Positions 57,682 through 64,000 of a stretch of DNA of 64,000 bases are shown here, piece by piece. Location: NCBI RefSeq assembly GCF_002797325.1, contig NZ_KZ454938.1, forward strand, positions 2,926,267-2,990,266. The letters run 5' to 3'. The notes beneath the pieces are model-generated. The model did not search any database. It had not been told where the DNA came from and saw only the letters and a list, made by a program, of their open reading frames with translations. This stretch comes from Bacillus sp. FJAT-45037. GTDB lineage: Bacteria > Bacillota > Bacilli > Bacillales > Bacillaceae_D. Each line of letters begins with the position of its first letter. The stretch's first letter is position 1. Made by a program: the position numbers and the translations under genes.

Positions 57682-58620
57682 CTATTTTTTCTCGCTTTTG
57701 ATCCGTTTTCTTAAATCAAAACCTAGATCAATAATACCAATAATTCGAATGATCTGCGTCAAAGGGTTGATAATCAGTGTGACAATGACAATAATGATTG
57801 GCACTGTTCGGTTAACTTGTTTATGGTAACAATAATAAAACACAAACGCAAAGCCTTGAACCATCATAATCACTTCAAGAATCGGCAAAAGGTTCCAGAC
57901 AATAATAAACATGGTCGATCCTTCTTCTTGACCGACTAAAACCAAGATCATGACAATTAAGTAGTACCATAAGAATGATTTTGAAAACTGCCAATCTCTA
58001 AATGGTGGAAATTGTGTCGGCTTATGACCTAATCGACGTAAGATCAGACCCGCAACCAAAATCGATATGACCGCTAAACCAACTCCACTCATTATGATCA
58101 TCGCCGGCACCATATGAACTATCATATCGACTGCATCATTCATCGGAGCAAGCGCATCTGTTGCATCTTGTCCCATAGCTGTTAGTGTTGCTTCTGCTAC
58201 TTTAATTTGCTCACGTAACAGGGCTGACATAAATTGAATCGGATTTTCATCCATAAATAACATGAGCCCTACGTAAATCATAAGCATATTAAACATATAC
58301 ACCAAACTAGCACCAATCAAGACCGAAAAAGCAGTGAGTTTACGACGGTATAATTCTCCGATGACTAAACCAGCTAGTCCAAAGAATAACGTCGCTGGCA
58401 AACCGATTAAACCTGAAATCATAAACGCAAGCATAATCGTTACGGCAAATAACATAATACCAGGTTTCAATCCTTGTCTTACAACATAGAGAATAAACGG
58501 TAAAGGCAAAGCCCATACAGTAATCATCGCTGCGAAGGGAACATACAATGTAATCGCTAGTAGTGTTACAAAAAGAGCAGCGATGACAGCTCCTTCTGTT
58601 AAGGTTCTCGTTTGTTTCAC
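57682..58620 (-). CDS. yybS: YybS, DUF2232 membrane protein
   Basis: A 312-residue polytopic membrane protein with about eight TM helices. It begins TRTLTEGAVIAALFVTLLAI and has FGLAGLVIGELYRRKLTAFS and a late VYYLIVMILVL-like helix (LWYYLIVMILVLVG). The family is widespread in Bacillales next to gdpP; its role is unknown, although relatives were linked to growth and spore formation. The ATG at 58620 is preceded by a GAGGTG site. It is separated by 11 bases from gdpP, so they are co-transcribed. Confidence 0.88.
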   Translation of the reverse strand: MKQTRTLTEGAVIAALFVTLLAITLYVPFAAMITVWALPLPFILYVVRQGLKPGIMLFAVTIMLAFMISGLIGLPATLFFGLAGLVIGELYRRKLTAFSVLIGASLVYMFNMLMIYVGLMLFMDENPIQFMSALLREQIKVAEATLTAMGQDATDALAPMNDAVDMIVHMVPAMIIMSGVGLAVISILVAGLILRRLGHKPTQFPPFRDWQFSKSFLWYYLIVMILVLVGQEEGSTMFIIVWNLLPILEVIMMVQGFAFVFYYCYHKQVNRTVPIIIVIVTLIINPLTQIIRIIGIIDLGFDLRKRIKSEKK

Positions 58621-58792
58621 ACATTCACCTCATTTATCTTTCCAAACAAACTGACGTCAACTCAGGAACAAGAGAGTTTTTGACAGTTTCTCATATCCTT
58701 GTCTATTTTAGCGTACTTACGATTAAAATTAAAGCATCGTCTCTAATGAACAGCCTCACTTCACTTGTTTCACACAACACTCTTTATAATAT

Positions 58793-58826
58793 AAAAAAAG
58801 CATGGTAGTCATCTACCATGCTTTTC
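58793..58826 (-). terminator. Terminator of the rpsF-ssb-rpsR operon
   Basis: AAAAGCATGGTAG pairs with CTACCATGCTTTT over a TCAT loop, 12 bases past the rpsR stop. Confidence 0.9.
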
Positions 58827-58837
58827 CTGCTATATGC

Positions 58838-59071
58838 TTAGTTCACATCATTTACATACGGCAATAAAGCGATTTGACGAGAACGCTTGATTGCTGTTGT
58901 AAGTTGACGTTGGTACTTAGCAGACGTTCCTGTTACACGGCGAGGTAAAATTTTACCACGCTCAGAGATGAAACGCTTAAGAAGATCCGTATCTTTATAA
59001 TCGATTTTCGTAATTTTGTTTACAGTGAAGAAACAAACCTTACGACGCTTTGGACGACCACGACGAGCCAT
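58838..59071 (-). CDS. rpsR: 30S ribosomal protein S18
   Basis: A 77-residue basic protein: [40 protein letters not shown] and [20 protein letters not shown], the standard S18 sequence. It forms a heterodimer with S6 on 16S rRNA. It keeps one zinc-type Cys (VCFF) only. It ends the rpsF-ssb-rpsR operon. Confidence 0.97.
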   Translation of the reverse strand: MARRGRPKRRKVCFFTVNKITKIDYKDTDLLKRFISERGKILPRRVTGTSAKYQRQLTTAIKRSRQIALLPYVNDVN

Positions 59072-59142
59072 TAGACAGCACTCCTTTCAAGAAAAGTTGT
59101 TTATCGTTAAACACACATGTCATTTTAAGAGCAGAAGAGGTT

Positions 59143-59637
59143 TTAAAACGGTAGATCATCATCCGAAATGTCAATTGGTTTACCATCATTGGCAAATGGA
59201 TCATCATTAAATCCACCAGACTGACGATTTGGTTGTTGATTCTGTTTACTATAATCGTTTCCACCAGCTGGCGATCCGCCACCCGAAGGAAAGGCATTCC
59301 CTTGTCCTTGGTTTGAACCTTTAGGTTCAAGGAATTGCACACTTTCTGCCACAACTTCAGTGATATAGACTCGACGTCCTTCATTGTTGTCATAGCTTCT
59401 AGTTTGTATTCGGCCGTCTACACCCGCTAAGCTACCTTTTTTAAGGTAATTCGCGACATTTTCAGCAGGTTTGCGCCACACGACACAGTTAAGAAAGTCG
59501 GCTTCGCGCTCTCCTTGCTGGTTAGAAAATGCACGGTTTACTGCGAGCGTAAAATTCGCTACGGCTACCCCACTTGGTGTGTAGCGTAACTCTGGATCTT
59601 TCGTTAAACGCCCAACTAGTACGACACGATTTAGCAT
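59143..59637 (-). CDS. ssb: Single-stranded DNA-binding protein
   Basis: A 164-residue protein. The OB fold (1-105) begins [20 protein letters not shown] and includes [23 protein letters not shown] Gly/Gln/Asn-rich linker leads to the acidic tip DISDDDLPF, which recruits repair and replication partners. The length is normal for SsbA. It sits between rpsF and rpsR as in other Bacilli. Confidence 0.97.
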   Translation of the reverse strand: MLNRVVLVGRLTKDPELRYTPSGVAVANFTLAVNRAFSNQQGEREADFLNCVVWRKPAENVANYLKKGSLAGVDGRIQTRSYDNNEGRRVYITEVVAESVQFLEPKGSNQGQGNAFPSGGGSPAGGNDYSKQNQQPNRQSGGFNDDPFANDGKPIDISDDDLPF

Positions 59638-59662
59638 CCGTACCCCTCCTACTTTTGATTAA

Positions 59663-59950
59663 TTATTCTTCGTCTTTAGTGATTAACAAACGAATAACGT
59701 TGTCGTTAATCTTGATAAGACGGTTAAATTCTGCAATCGCTTCTGAGTTAGCTTGTACATTCAATAACACGTAGAAACCTTCGAGAAAATCGTTGATTTC
59801 ATATGCTAGACGACGCTTACCCATCTCCTGAACCTTATCGATTTCAGCACCATTTGTTGTTAGAACACCATTAAAACGTTCAATGATCTCTTTAGTTGCT
59901 GCTTCTTCTAGGTTTGGAGCGATAATGTACATAATTTCGTACTTACGCAT
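59663..59950 (-). CDS. rpsF: 30S ribosomal protein S6
   Basis: A 95-residue protein: [40 protein letters not shown] and [22 protein letters not shown] lies before the ATG at 59950; codons further upstream have no ribosome site. It is the first gene of the operon with ssb and rpsR. It binds S18. Confidence 0.97.
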   Translation of the reverse strand: MRKYEIMYIIAPNLEEAATKEIIERFNGVLTTNGAEIDKVQEMGKRRLAYEINDFLEGFYVLLNVQANSEAIAEFNRLIKINDNVIRLLITKDEE

Positions 59951-60082
59951 TCCGGTCACCTCCTTTTGGTCTAACGGCTCCGATATGGAGCAAGGAGCAA
60001 AACTCATCTAATGAGTCATTTCACTCGCATTATTAGATTATAGCAGAATCAATAAGTAGAGGCAAGCATCTTCTCTAATAGA

Positions 60083-60119
60083 AAATGCTTAGCGATCTAA
60101 ATGAGCGCTAAGCATTGGA
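60083..60119 (-). terminator. Terminator of ychF
   Basis: AATGCTTAGCG pairs with CGCTAAGCATT, followed by TTTTC on the minus strand. Confidence 0.8.
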
Positions 60120-60124
60120 ATGAA

Positions 60125-61225
60125 CTATACATTAAAGCGGAAGTGAATAACGTCTCCGTCTTGTACAATGTATTCTTTTCCTTCAAGACGAACCTTTCCT
60201 CTTTCTTTTGCAACAGCCATTGTACCAGCATCCACTAGATCATCGTAAGAAACAATCTCGGCTCGGATGAATCCACGTTCAAAATCAGTGTGAATAATTC
60301 CCGCTGCTTGAGGCGCTTTGATCCCCTTACGGAATGTCCACGCTCGAACTTCTTGAACACCGGCAGTGAAATACGTTTGAAGTCCAAGTAAGTTGTAGGC
60401 AGCTTTAATTAATTGATCAAGGCCAGATTCTTTAATGCCTAACTCTTCAAGGAACATTTGCTTTTCTTCCCCTTCAAGCTCGGAAATTTCAGATTCAATC
60501 TTCGCACATACGACAATCACTTCACTATTTTCACCTGCAGCAAAATCTTTCACTTGCTTCACATAGTCGTTATCTTCTGGCGATAATAGATCTTCTTCAC
60601 TCACATTGGCCGCGTATAAGACTGGCTTGTTTGTTAATAGGTGCAGTTGATGGACAATTTTTTCTTGTTCTTCTGTGAACTCAATACTTCTCGCAGGCTT
60701 TTCTTCTTCAAAGGCGTCACGAAGCAATTCAAGGACTTCAAGTTCAGCTACAGCTTCTTTATCCTTTGTTCTTGCTAGCTTACCAACTCTGGCAATACGT
60801 TTTTCAACAGTTTCAAAGTCAGCTAAGATCAACTCTAGGTTAATCACTTGAATATCATTTAGCGGGTTCACACTACCTGATACATGAGTAATATTATCAT
60901 CAGCAAAACAACGTACCACATGAGAAATCGCATCAACTTGACGGATATGAGATAAGAATTTGTTTCCTAAGCCCTCCCCTTTACTTGCTCCTTCTACGAT
61001 CCCTGCAATATCAGTAAACTCAAAAGCTGTAGGAATGGTTTTCTTCGGATCTACTAGTTCCGTTAATTTTTGCAATCTGTGATCAGGAACTTCCACAATC
61101 CCGACATTAGGATCAATCGTACAAAACGGATAGTTAGCCGACTCTGCGCCAGCTTGTGTAATTGCATTAAATAAGGTTGATTTCCCAACGTTAGGTAAAC
61201 CAACAATTCCAGTTGTTAATGCCAT
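60125..61225 (-). CDS. ychF: YchF, OBG-type ribosome-binding ATPase
   Basis: A 366-residue protein. The G domain carries GLPNVGKSTLFNAITQAGAE (P-loop) at residues 8-27 and DIAGIVEGASKGEGLGN. A coiled helical domain is followed by the C-terminal TGS domain ending IVQDGDVIHFRFNV. YchF prefers ATP over GTP and binds ribosomes. Its place between rpsF and the origin side is conserved in Bacilli. Confidence 0.97.
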   Translation of the reverse strand: MALTTGIVGLPNVGKSTLFNAITQAGAESANYPFCTIDPNVGIVEVPDHRLQKLTELVDPKKTIPTAFEFTDIAGIVEGASKGEGLGNKFLSHIRQVDAISHVVRCFADDNITHVSGSVNPLNDIQVINLELILADFETVEKRIARVGKLARTKDKEAVAELEVLELLRDAFEEEKPARSIEFTEEQEKIVHQLHLLTNKPVLYAANVSEEDLLSPEDNDYVKQVKDFAAGENSEVIVVCAKIESEISELEGEEKQMFLEELGIKESGLDQLIKAAYNLLGLQTYFTAGVQEVRAWTFRKGIKAPQAAGIIHTDFERGFIRAEIVSYDDLVDAGTMAVAKERGKVRLEGKEYIVQDGDVIHFRFNV

Positions 61226-61310
61226 AATGGCTCACTTCCTTTTTTCTATCAGATTCACAATAAACGTGATAATTTTAACAATATCTCTACCAATTATAGA
61301 TAGACAGCCA

Positions 61311-61346
61311 TAAAAAAACAAGGTCATGACGAGTTGTTCACGACCC
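61311..61346 (-). terminator. Terminator of the DUF951 gene
   Basis: On the minus strand GGTCGTGA pairs with TCATGACC (one G-T pair), followed by TTGTTTTTTT. Confidence 0.7.
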
Positions 61347-61365
61347 TGGACCATTAATTTAGGAA

Positions 61366-61566
61366 CTAAGCTGTTGGGGACTTCTCAAGAATTCGTTTCA
61401 TTTTCTTCCCAAACTCTCTTCTTGGGAGCATGACACTGTGCTGACAGCCTAAGCATTTAATTCGAACATCCATCCCCATTCGGATAATCTTCCAGCGATT
61501 CTCCCCGCAAGGATGTTGCTTTTTCATTTCAACAATGTCACCAAGGTCAAACTCTTTTTCTGTCAT
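61366..61566 (-). CDS. DUF951 family protein
   Basis: A 66-residue protein beginning MTEKEFDLGDIVEMKKQHP. It has CGENRWKIIRMGMDVRIKCL and a CxxCxH-like GCQHSVMLPRREFGKKM. Three cysteines (C20, C39 and C42 by my count) suggest a metal or nucleic acid site. The family is conserved next to ychF in Firmicutes, with no known function. The start was set at the ATG with AGGAGGG 8 bases upstream. Confidence 0.88.
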   Translation of the reverse strand: MTEKEFDLGDIVEMKKQHPCGENRWKIIRMGMDVRIKCLGCQHSVMLPRREFGKKMKRILEKSPTA

Positions 61567-61661
61567 CCTAGGCCCTCCTATCAACTTCTCTGGCGTTTAG
61601 TGTTTGTTTATTATACACCAAACTCATTTGATTGGGAGAGACAAATCAAAGAACTCGCTAC

Positions 61662-62678
61662 TTACTTCGGTTTTTGATTCAGAATAGGATAAAGCAAGAT
61701 AGCCGCGAATACATACAAATTTAATACTCCGTAAAGAGGATATAAAATGGAAATTAATGTGGAGAACCCAATTGTCGTTAAGGGAGCCATCAAAGCAATG
61801 AGAGCTAAAGCGATAAGCCAAGCACTCCCTTTTACATACCCTCTTACCCTAGAGATTAGCCCAAAAACTCCGGCAGCTGCCGTAGTATAAATGGCCATCC
61901 ATAATAATGCTGACATGATAATCACCATGTAGTAAGGGTAGTGCTTCAATATAGCGAATAAAGGAATTTCATACAACATAATATCTCCTGCTACTTGTAG
62001 TAAGGATTCATTGTATAAAAAAGAAATGCCTCCTAACACAAGGCCACTTCCAAGGCTAGCAATCCAAATTTCTCCTTTATGTTTGATCTCTTTTCCTACT
62101 GCGGCTAACACAGCGACAAGAGGAAGAATATTAAGGGATGTAAACGTTAAGGCGGCCGGCCAATTATGTTGCTCATCAAACCGGAAACGGATCGGGAAAC
62201 CTTGCAACGATTGAAAGGCTATCAACACACCAAGTAAACAAATAATCAGAACTGGAATAATAACCGCATTCATCGAGGTCATGCCTTTTGTATCCCATAC
62301 AAATAGAAGGACCACACACCCACCAATAATTACAATGCCTAACCAATACGGTAAGTGAACCACTTCAAGTGTCGCCCCACCTCCTGCAAGCATAATGACT
62401 GTTGTCGAAAAGAGATAAAGAACGATCATTACGTCATACAGTTTCGTTAAACGCTTACCCATAAGTTCATGCAAGATGGGAAGATAATGCTCCGAGCGTT
62501 TGGCATAGCTTATTTTCATGATGATCGTAGCACTTATCATAAATAAAAGCGCAAATAGGAGAATAGCTAGTCCGCTTTCCGCCCCAAAAAACTCCCATAA
62601 TTCACGACCAGACGCATATCCTGCGCCAATCATGGTACCTATGATGAGAAACATCCACTTCAATCCACCAAGCCACAT
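61662..62678 (-). CDS. YkvI-family membrane protein
   Basis: A 338-residue polytopic membrane protein with about ten TM helices. Landmarks are FLIIGTMIGAGYASGRELWE at residues 9-28, the Gly-rich GAGYASGREL entry loop typical of the LeuT/APC-type YkvI family, and VYLFST, LAGGGATLEV and YTTAAAGVFGLISRVRGYV further on. A sodium- or proton-coupled transporter is likely, with an unknown substrate. The ATG at 62678 follows AAGGAG at 8 bases. It is divergent from yyaC. Confidence 0.8.
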   Translation of the reverse strand: MWLGGLKWMFLIIGTMIGAGYASGRELWEFFGAESGLAILLFALLFMISATIIMKISYAKRSEHYLPILHELMGKRLTKLYDVMIVLYLFSTTVIMLAGGGATLEVVHLPYWLGIVIIGGCVVLLFVWDTKGMTSMNAVIIPVLIICLLGVLIAFQSLQGFPIRFRFDEQHNWPAALTFTSLNILPLVAVLAAVGKEIKHKGEIWIASLGSGLVLGGISFLYNESLLQVAGDIMLYEIPLFAILKHYPYYMVIIMSALLWMAIYTTAAAGVFGLISRVRGYVKGSAWLIALALIALMAPLTTIGFSTLISILYPLYGVLNLYVFAAILLYPILNQKPK

Positions 62679-62779
62679 CTCACACTCTCCTTCCATCTTT
62701 CGCAATTTTCACAATCTATATGTATAGAAAGGAAAAAATATCCGTATACTGCTACTACTATGGCAAAGGAGCCGATGTT

Positions 62780-63427
62780 ATGAGTACAAACCCACGCTTA
62801 TTCGGAAATAAGTTAACACCTATACGCGTTCATATGGATGAGGAACATGCAAAAGCTTCATTATTTCAGAATTTATTTGACCATACAAACGAACTCTCAC
62901 GTCGAGAACTTGTCATCGTTTGCATCGGTACAGATCGTTCAACAGGGGACTCCCTTGGCCCTTTAACCGGAACAAAGCTACAAGAAAGAAATCTACATCG
63001 ATTTCACGTGTATGGAACGCTCGAAAATCCTGTTCATGCAGTAAATCTTGAAGATCGATTAAAAGAAATTCATAAGGAGCATTATCGCCCGTACATCTTA
63101 GCCATCGATGCTTGCTTAGGACGTGTTAACAGTATCGGAAAAATTTCGTTAGCTACTGGGCCTATTCAACCAGGAGCAGCTGTAAATAAACAACTACCTG
63201 CTGTAGGGGATATTCATATGACAGGGATCGTCAATATTGGTGGGATGATGGAATACTTTGTTTTGCAAAACACACGGCTATATACCGTCATGAAGATGGC
63301 CACAACGATGGCTGATGCGATTTATTCTGTCGATCAACAACTACCACAACGAATAAAACCGACATCTCTTTTGCAAAATCTCACGCCAAGAGTATTTACA
63401 CAGACAAAAAAAGAGACGCCTTTTTAA
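62780..63427 (+). CDS. yyaC: YyaC, putative spore protease-like protein
   Basis: A 215-residue protein of the GPR-like YyaC family. Landmarks are ELVIVCIGTDRSTGDSLGPL at about residues 42-61, GTLENPVHAVNLED at about 75 and PYILAIDACLGRVNSIGKIS at about 100. The aspartates in GTDRSTGD and AIDACLG match the GPR-type aspartic protease fold. It is a sporulation-associated protein near the origin in Bacilli, normally made in the forespore. AAAGGAG lies 8 bases before the ATG at 62780; 20 in-frame codons further upstream overlap the divergent gene's upstream region. Confidence 0.9.
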   Translation: MSTNPRLFGNKLTPIRVHMDEEHAKASLFQNLFDHTNELSRRELVIVCIGTDRSTGDSLGPLTGTKLQERNLHRFHVYGTLENPVHAVNLEDRLKEIHKEHYRPYILAIDACLGRVNSIGKISLATGPIQPGAAVNKQLPAVGDIHMTGIVNIGGMMEYFVLQNTRLYTVMKMATTMADAIYSVDQQLPQRIKPTSLLQNLTPRVFTQTKKETPF

Positions 63428-63462
63428 ACGGAATACCGTTGTAGAGGCGTCTCTTTTTTTAA
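63406..63462. terminator. Shared terminator between yyaC and the DUF554 gene
   Basis: AAAAAAAGAGACGCC pairs with GGCGTCTCTTTTTTT around a 25-base middle that contains the inner AACGG/CCGTT pair. It overlaps the yyaC 3' end. Confidence 0.85.
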
Positions 63463-63471
63463 GGAAGATTA

Positions 63472-64000
63472 CTATGTTAATAAATACATCCCTGTCACAA
63501 TAAAGCCTACGACAATAATGCTTGGTAATAAATTGGCCACACGTACTTGTAAAATGCCTAGAATGTTAAGTCCAATTGCGACAATCATTACGCCACCGGT
63601 TGCCGTCATCTCGACAATAAACATGTCCATTAGTTCAGTTGGGACATAATTATTAATTTGCGTCGCAAGGAGGGCAATTCCCCCTTGATATAACACCACA
63701 GGTATTGCAGAAAAGATGACACCAATTCCCAATGTCGAAGCGAAGATAATAGCTGAGAATCCATCCAACATTGATTTTGTATACAAAACCGAGTGATCTC
63801 CACGCAATCCACTATCTAACGCGCCAAGAACGGCCATCGCCCCTACAACATAAATCAACGTAGTCGTGACGAATGCTTTTGCAACAGAACCTTCTTCTTT
63901 TGACCCTAATCTTGCTTCTATCCAAGCTCCAACTTGGTTCAGTTTCTTTTCAATATCAATTTGTTCCCCAATGACTCCACCAATAACTAAGCTTCCAATC
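63472..64000 (-). CDS. DUF554 membrane protein (YdfK/YqgA family), partial
   Basis: The frame is open to the window end, so the N-terminus is missing. The 175 residues seen include SLVIGGVIGEQIDIEKKLNQ, IEARLGSKEEGSVAKAFVTT, MAVLGALDSGLRGDHSVLYT and KSMLDGFSAIIFASTLGIGV. These are the landmarks of the DUF554 family. It is polytopic with about five TM helices in the visible part, and a putative transporter. The gene is convergent with yyaC; in B. subtilis the parA/parB genes lie further right. Confidence 0.85.
   Translation of the reverse strand, partial: IGSLVIGGVIGEQIDIEKKLNQVGAWIEARLGSKEEGSVAKAFVTTTLIYVVGAMAVLGALDSGLRGDHSVLYTKSMLDGFSAIIFASTLGIGVIFSAIPVVLYQGGIALLATQINNYVPTELMDMFIVEMTATGGVMIVAIGLNILGILQVRVANLLPSIIVVGFIVTGMYLLT

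Noticed and set aside
63003-63018. TTTCACGTGTATGGA, a partial parS-like match
   Set aside because: Only half of the palindrome fits, and it is within yyaC.

Overview
The window is a piece of a Bacillales chromosome, most likely a soil or alkaliphile-type Bacillaceae (Alkalihalobacillus or Halalkalibacter-like). Three things point there. Shine-Dalgarno sites are strong AGGAGG types, and GTG and TTG starts occur. The right half keeps the near-origin gene order of Bacillus. Sporulation and general-stress families are present (YyaC, YflT, PAS-STAS, RsbU-type phosphatase). The genus is inference from protein style only.

Right part (about 43.6-64 kb), conserved core, almost all on the minus strand: rlmH, a CxxH/CxxC mini-protein, htrC, the walRKHIJ cell-wall operon, a five-tRNA cluster (Lys-Glu-Asp-Phe-Thr), purA with a probable PurR operator, dnaC (replicative helicase), rplI, gdpP, yybS, rpsR-ssb-rpsF, ychF, a DUF951 gene, a YkvI-like membrane protein, yyaC and the start of a DUF554 gene. 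This is the block just left of oriC in Bacillus.

Left part (1-36.7 kb), mixed housekeeping and accessory genes: oxidoreductases, YhfW-like Rieske protein, ywbE, ywbD, a chemoreceptor, a two-repeat sortase-type surface protein, an orphan anti-sigma factor, a sigma-B type yflT gene, a GGDEF-EAL protein, tRNA-Cys, csaA, a ParM/ParR actin segregation cassette with iterons, a lipoprotein SBP, PAS-STAS, rlmN, an orphan histidine kinase, GPx, a divergent ketosynthase coupled to a 7TM histidine kinase, a GAF-PP2C phosphatase, pirin, mqo, an aminotransferase and a YjiH transporter-like protein. Two ParB-binding parS sites lie in the 6.7-7.4 kb intergenic region.

Middle part (36.7-43.5 kb), AT-rich accessory island: an exopolysaccharide module (glycosyltransferase, DUF2334 deacetylase-like, GH113-like hydrolase) and a decaying adaptive-response module (AraC remnant, intact alkA, multiply broken ogt). 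Other gene fragments are a GGDEF remnant near 7.1 kb and the isolated C-terminal domain of a DUF421 (YetF-like) protein at 31.5 kb.

The best candidates for something new are the ketosynthase that has lost both catalytic histidines and is coupled to a 7TM kinase (24.2-26.9 kb), the chromosomal parC-parM-parR-like cassette (14.7-16.7 kb), and the two-repeat histidine-bearing surface protein (5.4-6.7 kb).
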